Source: Melampsora larici-populina 98AG31 (Eukaryota; Basidiomycota; Pucciniomycetes; Pucciniales; Melampsoraceae). Taken from it: DNA of 64,000 bases. The stretch covers positions 1,673,391-1,737,390 of the forward strand of contig NW_006768776.1 in the NCBI RefSeq assembly GCF_000204055.1. The letters run 5' to 3'. The notes beneath the pieces were generated by a model that saw only the letters and a program-made list of their open reading frames with translations, searched no databases and was not told the DNA's origin. Position 1 is the stretch's first letter. Every line of letters starts with the position of its first letter. Below are positions 20,310-31,398 of the stretch, piece by piece. The translations under genes and the position numbers were made by a program.

Positions 20310-22815
20310 CTACGCATGGTAATCCAGGCTGCGTTCATCTGCAACCTTCACCTTCATATTATCAAGGTCATAGTCATCCGCAAAGATCGCCTTGTCATTA
20401 CTGGAAAAGATAACCCCTTTGTAGATTGCAACCCCTGTCAGACAGAAGACGGCCACATATGCTATGATGATGAGCATAGTCATCACAAACTGAACCGCAA
20501 AGAACGTTGGAGAGTTGAATGTCTCTCCAAGGAACTTCAGTGACAAGATGAGGCCGACATTCGGAAAAGTTGTCGCCCAGCATCCCAAAATCTCGTCAAG
20601 ATGTTTGTCTAAAAGTTTCATGTTGAAAGATTCTCAGCCTTCTTGATCCAAGGATTGAAAATCATAAGGGACACTGACGTAAGCGACTCCAATAGGGAAT
20701 AACGGCGAGGATGAACAGTAAGAAAGCAGTGCCAGTAAGCATGATTCCTACGAAGACACATCCAGCGAACCAAACTTCGCCTGCTAATTCAGAGATAAGC
20801 TTGTTGGCCGGTAATCTGTTAGAACAATGAGATTGGATATCAGACTTAAGGAACTCGTACTATAATAATCAGCTTTATAAAATCATACATTGTTCGACAC
20901 GCTTTTCCCATGTGGAAGAAGACCAAAGCTGAGGAGTTGAGAAAGATGAGGATGGATGTTAGGGTGGCGAAATTTTCGACATTGAGAGCCTCTTTGCCTC
21001 TTACTGACCACTGAATCCCTATGTGAACGAAAAATAGTAAAAATCAGTCAGTCAAACAAATTGGCAGTGATTTGATAAGGCTGTGAAGACGTACCGGAGG
21101 GCCCACGGCCACGAATGCACCATTTGCCTAGATGGTGACAAGGTTAGGAAGTCACAATCATAAGCGCCTGAAGTGCTTGTCATAGTGTATTGTCGATCAC
21201 TCACTTGATGACCAGCCATGAATCCAGTGTGCATCAGTCGGAGTAAAAAAATCGACTGCATTCGAAATCAAGACGCGAATTCAATAAACCTGAAGCTAAT
21301 CATCCTGATTTGAAGAAAGATCGGTTTACCAAGTAGAATATACTCATGAAAGCTCCCCCGCCAAAGCCCAAAAGCCCTACCACAACAACAGTGACGGCTC
21401 GGGGGTCAGTTAACGGCACTATACGTAAGACATTGATGGCCACAACCCCTGTAAACATCAACGGGAACACAGGAAAGGCCCATGCTATATCGAGTATATG
21501 GTAGGAAATCCAAACAGTAAGATATATCATCCGTACTCCATGGAGACAAATCTTCTCACCGGGTGTCATGCTTCCCAACGCTGCAACGAGAAGAAGTGTG
21601 AGCTTAGGATTATGTATCTCGAAATTCAGGAGTTTTCTCACGATCTCTTGGCCTTAAAAACCAGATGGTCATGACAGAGAATGCAACACTAAGAGATGGT
21701 GTTAAACCCCGAACATGAAGTCAGCAATGGTGAGTTTTGCAAAGCTATACACTTATTTACTCTTTCGATCACAACTCACACTGATGACATCGCCACATAT
21801 ACCCAAAATATCACATACACCTCCTCGATGGTGAGTCCGGCTGGCACACTGGATAAAGGAAGCATTGTCAGCCTCGCGATCGACATGATCAACACGACGA
21901 TGTGATGATGACTTACGCTAGATGTTTTTGAAGTGTGTGTATAGGTAAACCAAAATTTGTCAGACCGCGGCGTGCAGCTGACGTGAACCAACTTCACATA
22001 CCCTGTAACATTCAATCAATAAGTTGCTTCAGTGCGTGCGATTACTTGTAATTCTGATGAAAGGATCTAACATACATAGTTTACAAGCCCCACAATGATG
22101 GTGGCGCTGAAGGATTGTATCGAAGTCAGGAACCAAGACAAATGGAAGGTCACTCCCAAAAAACGTACAAATTCAAAGCAAAAGTTGGAATGAACGAGTT
22201 TCTATTGGGATCCATGATAACCCGTTTGAATTGTTTCGTGTAAAGGAATGCTATAGTGTGGGAAACGTGGTTGAGGCGGTTTGCCAATGGTGACACAAAA
22301 CATCAAGTCGCATACCTTGGACCCCCAATAACGACGTTGCAGATATAAAGATGAGGCAATTTAGGATGAAAAGTACGATCTCAAGCTTCGTCACTGTGAA
22401 AGCGATTTGTCAGTGTGATGTCGAGAGTTATCTTTAAATTCGTAAAAAGCTGACACCATGCAGGATGCTTCTTCAAGTTGTAGAGCAAGATATAGACCGA
22501 AGCCGTTCCTATGATCGGAAAGTGCATCCATAATTATTATAGGGCTCTTATTATAGTCGATAAGCGCTGCCAAAACATGATCCAAAAACTACAGAGACCC
22601 AACACTTACCCATACCAAGTGGCTGGAACAGGAATTTCAGAAGCAGAAGACGTCAATGGCTTGAAATACAAGCATAATGAAAAGGGGAAATAACGCACAT
22701 AGGCCTGCCAGTGAATACCATGAATCATTTTGGAAAGGGCCGACTTTTTCGGAACTACCATCGTAGAAACTCGCCCCGGCCTTCGGGGAGCAGCATCTTG
22801 TTGGTCTAGAAACAT
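20310..22815 (-). CDS. TDT-family transporter (Mae1/Ssu1-like), 17 exons
   Basis: Proposed exons: 22815-22699, 22622-22610, 22508-22455, 22393-22316, 22250-22169, 22106-22076, 22002-21998, 21848-21780, 21688-21642, 21580-21560, 21484-21330, 21255-21205, 21127-21095, 21018-21009, 20928-20889, 20815-20679, 20608-20310. They join to exactly 413 codons plus stop, a normal length for this family. Successive motifs fit the ten-helix TDT fold (malate, sulfite and anion exporters): HWQAYPLGMGTASVYILLYN, then FLYTKQF and DPNRNSFIPTFALNFATII, AWAFPVFPLMFTGVVA, FMSIFYLSIFLLRLM, FVAVGPPGFSALVFF and GCWATTFPNVGLILSLKFLG. The last is the usual final-helix signature. Substrate (C4-dicarboxylate, sulfite or other) cannot be told from sequence. 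Exons of 5, 10, 13 and 21 nt are needed to keep the conserved helices. Three introns use GTCAG donors. It is expected in the plasma membrane. Confidence 0.8.
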
Positions 22816-23223
22816 GCTCAAGAATTCAGATATCGGGAAGATTATAACTCTAAAGTCGCAGAAGGTGTTAAGACAACTGAAGGGCTGGTGATCACAAGAC
22901 CGCTAGTTTCAATGCAGCTGAGCTCAAGTATTGGTATGTTTGCTATAGCACGGAGGTCTGGATAAAGATAAGATATGAACCAGACGAAGTTGTGATCCTG
23001 ACCTGAACACCAAGAGTTTAAATTCCACTCGGAAGATTGGACACGGGATGAAGGTGAGAGTGTGCCAAGAGTGAATTTAGAGAACAGGCCGTATTGAACA
23101 CTGGAATAGTAGGGCCGCGCAGATTTAATCGCTACTTTCAAGTGTTGACGTCCGTCCTCACGGTAAAAATCGGCTCACTTGTCAGTGAAGTAGTGATAGC
23201 CAAGCAAAGGATCCTCGCAGAAC

Positions 23224-23290
23224 TTATAACAAAGCCCTCTCTGCGCGGCCGCGCGGACGCGGCCGCGCAGAGAGGGCTTTGTTAAGCTAA
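23224..23290. mobile_element. 67-bp minimal hairpin MITE with 9-bp target duplication
   Basis: The element is almost entirely one hairpin (AACAAAGCCCTCTCTGCGCG and its reverse complement) closed by a CGGAC loop. TCGCAGAAC flanks it on both sides (23215-23223, 23291-23299). A 9-bp duplication points to Mutator-like mobilisation. The stem resembles the terminus of the 680-bp element 370 bp away. Confidence 0.72.
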
Positions 23291-23656
23291 TCGCAGAACC
23301 TAGGCGACGTTTCAACAAGATTTGAAATTTTATTACCCATGCTCGCCCGACCGACCCCAATTGTCAAAAGTCTTGAAGGGGCTTGAAGGGCTGTCAAACC
23401 AGCGCGCCGCTCTCGAAATGAGAGTGAGAGCGGAGCACCGGTGGAGCAGGGTAGAGGAGGGTGGAGCGGAGCACAGTCTGACGCTTTGGGATTTTTGATT
23501 TTGACCTTTCCCGCGTCCACTTCTCTCACTATTAGAGCATCCCCACCGCGCCGCCGGAAACGTAACGTTTCGCCCTCCACCGCGTCCAAATAGTCCCACA
23601 CCTGGCCACAGGTGTCAGCAAATTTTGGAAACGTAAGAGCATCGTCACTATAATGA

Positions 23657-24336
23657 TAAGCTTAACTAAGCCCCTCTCGCGCGGCTGCGTCCGCGCCCCT
23701 CGAAGAGGGGCTTACACCGGACTCGTGTTTTTTGGCGGGTGAGCTCCAAAAGTTAAGTCCTCTTACGTTGTTTTTTGGACTTCCACTCAGACCCTCACCG
23801 TAGAATTTTGTGACCTTTGAGTATGTTTATCTTCATGAGATGCTACACATTCTTGTACCACTTTTATCCACCACTCAGCTCTGTGACGCTTTCAGGGGAA
23901 GTTGCCAGATCGGATTGTTATGTCCTCCTGTAACAGCTTAAGAGGGCCTGTACAGGCCTTCCACAAGATTTGGAATTTTTGTGCTCGCCTCAAGCTTATG
24001 ACAAAATGGAAAAAACTACTTTTCTGACACAATAAAACTTACAGCCTTTTCGGCGAAAACTCGCAGCTACACGTCTCATCAAACTTGCAACACTTTTTGC
24101 AAACCTTTGCTTTGAACAAAAACATATAAAAGTTGTACGAGAATGTGTAGCATCTCATGAAGATAAACATACTCAAAGGTCACAAAATTCTACGGTGAGG
24201 GTCTGAGTGGAAGTCCAAAAAACAACGTAAGAGGACTTAACTTTTGGAGCTCACCCGCCAAAAAACACGAGTCCGGTGTAAGCCCCTCTTCGAGGGGCGC
24301 GGACGCAGCCACGCGAGAGGGGCTTAGTTAAGCTTA
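23657..24336. mobile_element. 680-bp MULE-type MITE with about 200-bp inverted repeats
   Basis: The arms 23657-23860 and about 24135-24336 are near-perfect inverted copies starting TAAGCTTAACTAAGCCCCTC. CTATAATGA is duplicated at both ends (23648-23656, 24337-24345), a 9-bp duplication. Within each arm the first 50 bp form their own GC-rich hairpin (CCCCTCTCGCG...CGAAGAGGGG). There is no coding capacity. Between 23291 and 23640 nothing recognisable is seen. Confidence 0.82.
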
Positions 24337-24337
24337 C

Positions 24338-24472
24338 TATAATGAATAGGACGATAAGCCCGTCAGTTCTCTCTCCCAAGGAGTCGGCTTCCACACAGTT
24401 GATGATATCATTACCTATAATGAATAGGACAATAAGCCCGTCAGTTCTCTCTTCCAAGGAGTCGGCTTCCAC
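24338..24472. repeat. 77-bp tandem duplication of unique sequence
   Basis: TATAATGAATAGGAC begins two copies (24338 and 24415), both continuing through CCCGTCAGTTCTCTC to GTCGGCTTCCAC. The second is cut by the insertion of the next element. Confidence 0.75.
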
Positions 24473-25024
24473 TCAGCATGAGCCCCGTTTCCCGCGGGCT
24501 CGGGGATCTCCGGCTTCCGTACCGTCGGTACGGTGCCTCGGGCTAGGTATCTCAGCCCCCCGGCACCGTACCGACTCCGACGGAGCGGGGACCGGGCAAG
24601 AGTATGAGGATCCCCGGTTTTTATCGGGGAACCGAGCTATAGCAGAGAGCTGTAGAATCGAGGGCAGATAGGGAGAAATGAAAGGTGAGGAAGGCCTCGT
24701 AACAACTCATACATCAGTATAAGGAATCAAATACAATGAAATACCTGTACAAAACAGTAGAATATCAGCCGGAACTTGCTCGTGAAGCAGATTTATGAAT
24801 TTTTTTGATCTAGCAAGCTCTACCGACTAACACTCGACGGGGAACCGACGGGGAACCAATATTTCGGTAGGCCCCCGATTTTCGGTGGCGGGGGACGGTC
24901 TGAAGACGTACATGAAGATCCCCGACAGGGAGGGGTCGGCTCGGAAGCCGGGATGCATTTCCAAAAAGTGCTCGGGGTGGATTTTCGCCGGTCCCCGCTC
25001 CCGAGCGAGCGGGGCTCATGCTGA
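24473..25024. mobile_element. 552-bp non-autonomous hAT element
   Basis: Perfect 15-bp TIRs TCAGCATGAGCCCCG and CGGGGCTCATGCTGA are flanked by the 8-bp direct repeat GCTTCCAC (24465-24472, 25025-25032), the target-site length of hAT elements. The interior is GC-rich with GGTACGGTGCC-like palindromes and no transposase. 25040-25250 holds only an A-rich tract. Confidence 0.8.
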
Positions 25025-25254
25025 GCTTCCACACAGTTGATGATGTGGAAGCTTCCGCCAAGGATCGGAGACTATATCTACTACAAGTCACGTGACTGGC
25101 TGAGGCGCAGTCGTGCACGCATACACCTCTCTACAACACCCCCCCACGACAAGCCTCAGACATCCTCATACAAAACAAATAGTAAAACAAAAAAAAAACT
25201 AACAGAAAACAAATCGAAAAAATAAAAAAAATCATTGAAGAAAATTCAAATAAA

Positions 25255-25925
25255 TCACGTTGTCAACATCAAATTCTTCTTTCCAGCCTCAAAAAGTAAT
25301 GGGCCTAGTGCCTTTGTAAGAGTATCTGCCTTTTGATGTTTTAATTCCACCCAATGTAAAGTCACCGTACCCTTAAATAGCTGCTCATTCACATAATAAA
25401 ATTCTCTATCTGTGTGCCTTGTTCTCTTGTTTGATGAATTGTCCTTTGATACATGAATTGCTGCTGTATTATCACAGAACATTTTTACTGGTCCCATTGC
25501 TCCTACCACATCTCCCACTAAATTCCTCAACCAAACTGCCTCTCTTGCCGCCGTACCCAGTTCCATGTATTCTGCATGGCAGGTTGATGTTGCCACACAA
25601 CCCTGTTGCTTTGAAGTCCAGGCTAAGGGACAACCCAGAAAAAAAGTTGTGTATCCATGAACTGATTTGGAATACTCGCCACCCCAGTTCGCATCAACAT
25701 AAGTATGTAGACTGGTCTTGACTTTGTTCATTAGAGGTTTCAGATGTAGTCTGACGCAACCGGTTGTCTTTAGGTAACATAGTACGCCTTGGATCACTGC
25801 CCAGCGTTGAGTTGTTGGTCAAGCAGAAAAGGGTGCCAGGAAATTTGTAGCATATGTCAGGTCGGGTCTTGTAGCCACTGCAAGGTAGTCCAAACACCCA
25901 ATTACTGATAAGAATCTAGTCTTGT
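25255..25925 (-). pseudogene. Ty1/copia pol 3' fragment (end of RT and RNase H)
   Basis: On the minus strand the frame reads IGCLDYLAVATRPDLTYATN, an in-frame TGA after LAPFSA, then VLCYLKTTGCVRLHLKP. The RNase H part has YVDANWGGEYSKSVHGYTTF (catalytic Asp), TSTCHAEYMELGTAAREAVW, FCDNTAAIHV and KALG near the end. This is the classic copia order. Integrase, gag and most RT are absent and no LTRs were seen, so it is a dead fragment. Confidence 0.78.
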
Positions 25926-25944
25926 CAATGTCGTCCTCTTCCTC

Positions 25945-26110
25945 CACCGGCCATTTTCCACCAGATTATTTTCCACCCCGTGAAAAAATGAAATCCGGTG
26001 GAAAATTCAACTTACCCCCCTGGGATTGATTTTTCCACTGTGGCTTTTTCACACCGGATAATCTGGTGTAAAGTGTTTGGTGGAAAAATCTCCCACCCCC
26101 TTGACTATCC
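25945..26110. repeat. Short inverted, TTTTCCACC-rich stretch
   Basis: TTTTCCACC occurs repeatedly with its complement (GGTGGAAAAA), and ACCAGATTATTTTCC faces GGATAATCTGGTG. This looks like a small palindromic insertion next to the copia fragment; boundaries and target duplication were not resolved. Confidence 0.35.
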
Positions 26111-26481
26111 GTAATGCAAATGGCGAGCTTGCCAATCATGACGTACAAGACACCAAATTAGAGAGAGAAGCTCTTTGGGACACGGAGCACATGAATGGCT
26201 TTATACCTGGACATACCAACACCAATCCTTATGCCAATGGAGGTCCTAAGGCATTCATCAACCCCATCACAGGCAAAAATGTTTGCAGATCCAACACCCC
26301 CATGAATACTGGCTTGCACTCATACAATGGTAATGCCAGCGGATCTAGTAAACCTAATGCCTGTTCTTGGGCCTACTCAAACCAGCCAGTTTATGATGGA
26401 CCTGGAGGTGTGGGTGATAATGATGGGGAAGTACTGTTGTTTTCCAAGATACGCCAGGGATATCCCACGGGGATGTACTGA
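26077..26481 (+). CDS. Unidentified 134-codon open frame
   Basis: The product is Asn/Gly/Pro-rich (for example NPYANGGPKAFINPITGKNV) and I do not recognise it. It begins inside the TTTTCCACC-rich repeat and ends 250 bp before a decayed LINE on the same strand. It could be a LINE-associated remnant, an exon of a lost gene or a chance frame. No intron signals clearly extend it. Confidence 0.25.
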   Translation: MVEKSPTPLTIRNANGELANHDVQDTKLEREALWDTEHMNGFIPGHTNTNPYANGGPKAFINPITGKNVCRSNTPMNTGLHSYNGNASGSSKPNACSWAYSNQPVYDGPGGVGDNDGEVLLFSKIRQGYPTGMY

Positions 26482-27232
26482 GGGAAGTGGCATCTCACTA
26501 CCAGTGATACACCCTCCTTGACTCAAGGGGTCTCAAGAAGAATTGAAAACTTTCACTCTAGAATTTCTTTCTTCCCCCACAGAGTCAATTTCCCAGCCTC
26601 CAAGGATCACACACCAGGATCGTGAAAACCTCACTCTCTTACTTTCCTAGATTCTGCTCTTCCTCAAATAGAGTGTGCACTAGATAGATGATCATCCCCA
26701 ACCTACCGGAAGCTCACAAGTGCTGCTCTGATTGGCAAAGTTACTTTGAATGCCAGGTCGCAAGAGCCAAGATGCTACACTGGAGATGACTTCTAGCCAC
26801 CAGAACAAGACAGGAAACTTTCAAATCTTCCAGATACACTGAGACAACATCTTTCAAGAAGGTAGCCCCATTAATCTTATCTGACCCAGATGGATCTGTT
26901 GCTACAGATAAAGAAGAACAAGTCTCCCTACTTTTCCATGGAACATCAGTTGCACATATTGAAGCAGATTTGTCAGATATCCAATCAACCTCTGGGATTC
27001 CATCCAAAACAAAACAAAAAACTACCCAAAACTGGAGATTGACACTTTGGAAAGTGATATAACTAGCTCCAATTGAGAAGGCCAAAGGCAAGGACAATAT
27101 ATCCAACAAACTCCGCAAGGTAGCTCTTCCAGTCTTTGAAGAAACACTTTGTGAAATATTTAATGCATGCTTCCAACCAGGCCATCTCCCGGAAGGGTGG
27201 CAAAAGGCAGTGACAATTATCATCCAAGGCCT

Positions 27233-27551
27233 GTTGACACGATGTACACATTCATATTCTTTCACCACTAATATTACATTTACACATTGGTCTTATTCAC
27301 TCCCACATATTTCATATCTATCTCATTCACAATATCAAATTATTAATATGCTTATACACATCATAATGCTTGTATCTTTCATATATAAACCCATACTCTC
27401 CAGAGCCTCTAGTTGCTTGAGTGTTGATCTCGTTTTATTCTTCTCTCAAACTCCATCCTCTGTGCCACACTCTATTTCATCTCTATTCACTTCTCATTCA
27501 TATTATACATAGAGTGCTGACACTCTTGTACAGTTTGCTTTGTGTGTCATC
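27233..27551 (+). mobile_element. Possible copia-type LTR inserted in the LINE fragment
   Basis: The stretch starts TGTTGACACG, has a TATA-like TATATAAACCC near 27382, and ends TGTGTGTCA just before TCAGGTTATGATCCCAG, which looks like a primer-binding region. An open frame at 27605-27808 (Ser/Thr/Pro-rich start of a gag-like protein) follows. No second LTR was found, so this would be a truncated element. Confidence 0.4.
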
Positions 27552-29050
27552 AGGTTATGATCCCAGCGCCAAGCTGAGGTATCTTGACTGTCAAGAGTTT
27601 TTGAATGCAATCATCTGAATCAGCTGATTCAGACAACACCCACTCTCCCACAGCTACTTATCCATTTCCCGCTAGCACACCTGCTAGTGGAGATCTAAGC
27701 TCTTTGTCGAACACCTCTGACGACATTCAATCCGAATCCTCGGGTGAAATTCTACAGACTGTACAACTACTACGACCAAACTTGAATTCAACCATGTCTG
27801 ACTCTTGAGGGGCAATGCTGTCCACTTCTATTCTGGCTATCTTCCCTAAACTATGCACTTGTGACATCCATCACACGGAAAACTATTTGGATCCAGACAC
27901 ATACTCTCAAATGAACTTTTGAGCTGCATCAGAAAAGTCTTGGAAAAGACGCTCACAAATTGGCGGACTTTCTGGGCCAAATTTACTAAGATCATTGAAC
28001 TATGTCACATGGGAGGTAGGGCACAGCACAGAACTGATGGATCCCCCTTACTACTTACCTCTTGGATTCAAGAAAAATGGAGAATGGGAAAAATTGTTTC
28101 AGGTTTATTCCTCAACGTCAAATCAGCTTACCCATCAGTCCACAGGGAAAGACTTTGGTTCATTGTTCATAAACACCACTGCCTGAAATGCAGCATAAAC
28201 CTTATAAGAGGATTCCTAAGTGACAGATCCATCAATTTGAGACTCCAAGATTATGTATCAGAAGCATTTAACATCAAAAATGGCTTACCTCAAGGCTCCC
28301 CACTCCCAGTTATTCTCTATTGCATATACAATTCAAACTTCCGGGCACAAGCCCCCCTGACCTCACTCCAATATTTTATTGCTTGGATTTATTGATGATG
28401 TAGTACACTTGATTGCATTACCGTCAATTGCCAAAAACCTCATCAAACTCAAATCACACAGTAACCAATCTCTTAAATGGCCCAATAAAATTGTAGCAAT
28501 CTTTGATAAGAAGAAAGCTCAACTCATGCAATTCTCAAACAAAAAGGAACTTGACCCTGTCATGGTATTGTACAATATCACATGTTTTTCCTTTTTAGTC
28601 TTTTTTTCCCTATTTCACCACCCAAATGTCAAGGACTTCTGTTTCTTTGATAACTTTCAAATCATAGTTTACTTTATTTTATGTCAAGTCCACACATCAA
28701 GTCTTTTCAAATACTTCAAATTAATGTGTGTTGAGAATGACAAAAGTCTTGAGAAGGTTATTACAAGAAGAGATCAAATGATACAAGGATACAAGCAGTG
28801 ATGAAATGTGTCATATGACAAATATGAAATGAGTAGGATAGGGGTTTGTCTTTCTTTTGGGAATAAGTCAAGTGTGACTTGCAATTTTCTTTCTAATTTC
28901 AGGTGTTAGCATGTGTGTTGGAATTTTTGTGTTTGTTTTTTTATAAAGAGCCAGTGTTGTCAATAACCCAGATTCTTTTCTCTCATCAAAAAGAATCTGT
29001 AAGTGATTTCACTACTAAATCAAACTTGCAAATATTCTCCATTTAGTTTT

Positions 29051-29445
29051 CTGCTATTATACTTGTTCATCTTTTTGTGATCTCATCATATCAAATCCCT
29101 GTTGCTTGTGCACAGGTTTGTGCTTTCTATTTTTCTCTACATTTATCTTTTTCTTTTCTCACTAATTCTTGTGATACTTTCAGGTGTTTTCTTATACTTA
29201 TAGCTTTGTAGCTAAAAGTGGCCTGTTTGCCAATTTACTCACTACTGGCCTGATTACCCCAGGTATGACTACTTTTGCAATCATTGTAAAGAATCTTTTT
29301 CTGCTATTTTACTCATTCATCTTTTTTGTGATATCATTGTATCAAATCCCTGTTGCTTGTGCACAGACGTGTTCTTATATTTATAGCTTTGTAGTTAGAA
29401 GTTGCCTGTTACCCAATTTAATCACTACTGGCCTGATTACCCCAG
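29051..29445. repeat. 252-bp duplicated block inside the LINE fragment
   Basis: Two copies, starting near 29051 and 29303, share CATATCAAATCCCTGTTGC-like, TATAGCTTTGTAG and CACTACTGGCCTGATTACCC segments in the same order. The block lies within an insertion of about 0.9 kb that separates RT from the downstream LINE part. 29800-30540 shows no gene. Confidence 0.6.
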
Positions 29446-30556
29446 TGCCCTTTTTCATTTCAAACTCAGCAACACTGCCAGAAGCTCTGCATCTGGTCAA
29501 GATTGTGTCTTTACAGACCCATCTTGACTTCAAGTTTGGTGAAGTCAAATTGCAAAGAGGAAAGTCGAGTGGTTGGGCCTATGGCTAGACCCAAAACCTT
29601 CATTCAAGAGTCACCTTCATCACATGAATAAGCAACTCTCCAAAAACTTTGGAGAATCAACAGGTGCTCCTCAGGCTTGTCGCCTGAAGAGGCAAAAACA
29701 TTGATCGCCATGGTTCTCCTACCAAGAATTCTATATGGTAGTATTTCCTGGCTAACCCCCAAAAAACCTCAAAAAGGCCAACCATATTTTAGTGACCACA
29801 TAGAATACTGCTAGCTGTATGGAAGATGATCCTGTGTGCTTTGTTTTATTATAATGTTTCTAAAAGCCATGTATAGTCTTAGTTCAAGCAACCAAGTTGG
29901 ACTGGGAACCCAACTTAGTAGCTGTTCATTTGAAACTGATCTTCTTGGTATGTGATGGCCTCCAAGATGGGATGTCTAGTTGTGCTAAAAGGAAAGGTTG
30001 TGATAGAATGAATTACAAGGGTGAATCAGGGATCATGGGAACTAAAGGTCAATCATACTAAAAAGTAGATCATTACACATGCAGATGTTATTAAACCCTT
30101 GCTTTTGTCTTTTTTCTTTTGTTCCTCATCCTTTACATTATATATAAAGTTTACATAGCTTTAACAATTAACTAATCTGTCCATTCCAACCTTCAGAAGC
30201 CCTTACCAGTTTATTTTAAGCCCTTTTATTGTCAGTAGCCATGGATTCACAGTATTTTCTGCTATTCTCTCCTTGATTACTATTTTCAAGTGCTTACCTA
30301 CATATGTAAGACATATGTAATCAGCCTGTAACAGTCTTGTATCACTTGTTACATGGCTGTTTCCTTGCTCAATAAGCTCCCTTGTTGACAATTGGGGGTC
30401 TGGCCAGAGTTACTAGTCACAAAATCATGATTTTCTTTACTTTTCTTCATTTCTTAATAATCCTTATATGTATCAAGCAGGAGTGTTGAAACCTGTACCA
30501 CAGAACCAGAGGTTGTTTTTCCATTGGGGTTGGAGTTGCTGGGAACAAGCTGTAAT

Positions 30557-30603
30557 CTGTGTTAACACAGTTAGCCAATTGTTAAATTTATCAATTGGCT
30601 AAC
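30557..30603. repeat. Compound palindrome CTGTGTTAACACAG + hairpin
   Basis: CTGTGTTAACACAG is a perfect 14-bp palindrome. It overlaps GTTAGCCAATTG facing CAATTGGCTAAC across a 10-base loop. It may be a MITE end; no target duplication was resolved. Confidence 0.55.
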
Positions 30604-30760
30604 ACAAATAGACCAAAAATTAACTACCATGGGGCTAATTTCTCACGGGTGTGTGAATGGCCCCACATCTGTGTTAAATTTTACCTTACCGCTCCTGAGT
30701 TGACACACAAGTGCGGATGCTCTAAGACAACTTACAAAGAGCTGATCTGGTCCTAGAGAC

Positions 30761-31398
30761 AACGCTGCCACCTTTACTTTACTAATCATAGTAAAGTATT
30801 GGTATCGTATCTTTTTTGCAGTATCCTACCCCCGATACTCAGTATTGGTATCGGCGATACTGTACTCGCTGGGTCCTGACATGGTATCCTGGGATCCGAT
30901 ACCGTATCCAGTATAGTACCGCGGCCGATACTTTACCAGTTGGGGTCCTGGATAGTATCCCGGTATCTTTCAGTACCTTTCAGTATCTTATTTAGCACAA
31001 AAGCAACTGGGATACGTGATACAGCAAAATACTTGTCCAGTATCGTCCAAAGATACTCGATACTATAATAGTATTGTCAAAGATACACAATACTTTTCCA
31101 GTATTGTGTAAAGATACTCAATATCTTACCAGTATTGTTTAAGATACGCGATACTTTATCAGTATCGTAATGGTATTGTCAAAAACACTGATACTAGATA
31201 CGTATCGGTATTGTACCTAGTATCAAGGATACTGTACCCAAACCAGCCGGGAACAGTATCTTGGAATTCAATACGGTATCCAGTATTGTATCCTATTGGG
31301 CTATACTGTACCAATACGTGTTCGAGACAGTATCTTGAAAAAGATACTTTACCGGGTATCCTCAATACTATACCGAGTATCGTATCGTGGCAGCGTTG
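30761..31398. mobile_element. 638-bp GTATC-rich non-autonomous hAT element
   Basis: Termini AACGCTGCCAC and GTGGCAGCGTT(G) are inverted, flanked by the 8-bp repeat CTAGAGAC (30753-30760, 31399-31406), which fits the nTnnnnAn hAT target pattern. The interior is filled with GTATC/GATAC and AGTATCG motifs in both orientations. The outer AACGC/GCGTTG matches the ends of the intact hAT element at 51.17-55.22 kb. From 31400 to 33300 I see no gene or clear repeat. Confidence 0.72.

Larger units (their letters stand above)
26730..29800 (+). pseudogene. Decayed LINE (reverse transcriptase) fragment with insertions
   Basis: Pieces in several frames follow LINE order: KAKGKDNISNKLRKVALPVF and PGHLPEGWQKAVTIII (26.7-27.2 kb), KVLEKTLTNW and HMGGRAQHRTD (27.9-28.0 kb), LFLNVKSAYPSVHRERL, NGLPQGSPLPVILYCIYNSN, and in another frame LGFIDDVVHLIALPSIA (28.38 kb). 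After an insertion the post-RT part appears in broken frames near 29.5-29.8 kb. The first catalytic Asp of RT motif A is replaced by Asn (LNVK instead of the usual DVK); FIDD is kept. An LTR-like block splits it at 27.23-27.9 kb. It is not functional. It resembles the full LINE at 56-62 kb but is clearly divergent. Confidence 0.68.

Noticed and set aside
24810..25118. Arg/Pro/Ser-rich frames inside the 552-bp hAT element
   Set aside because: Lie within GC-rich TIR and palindromic sequence of a non-autonomous element; composition follows the repeat.
26741..27268. 175-codon minus-strand frame
   Set aside because: It is antisense to plus-strand LINE sequence (PGHLPEGWQKAVTII), which is the meaningful strand.
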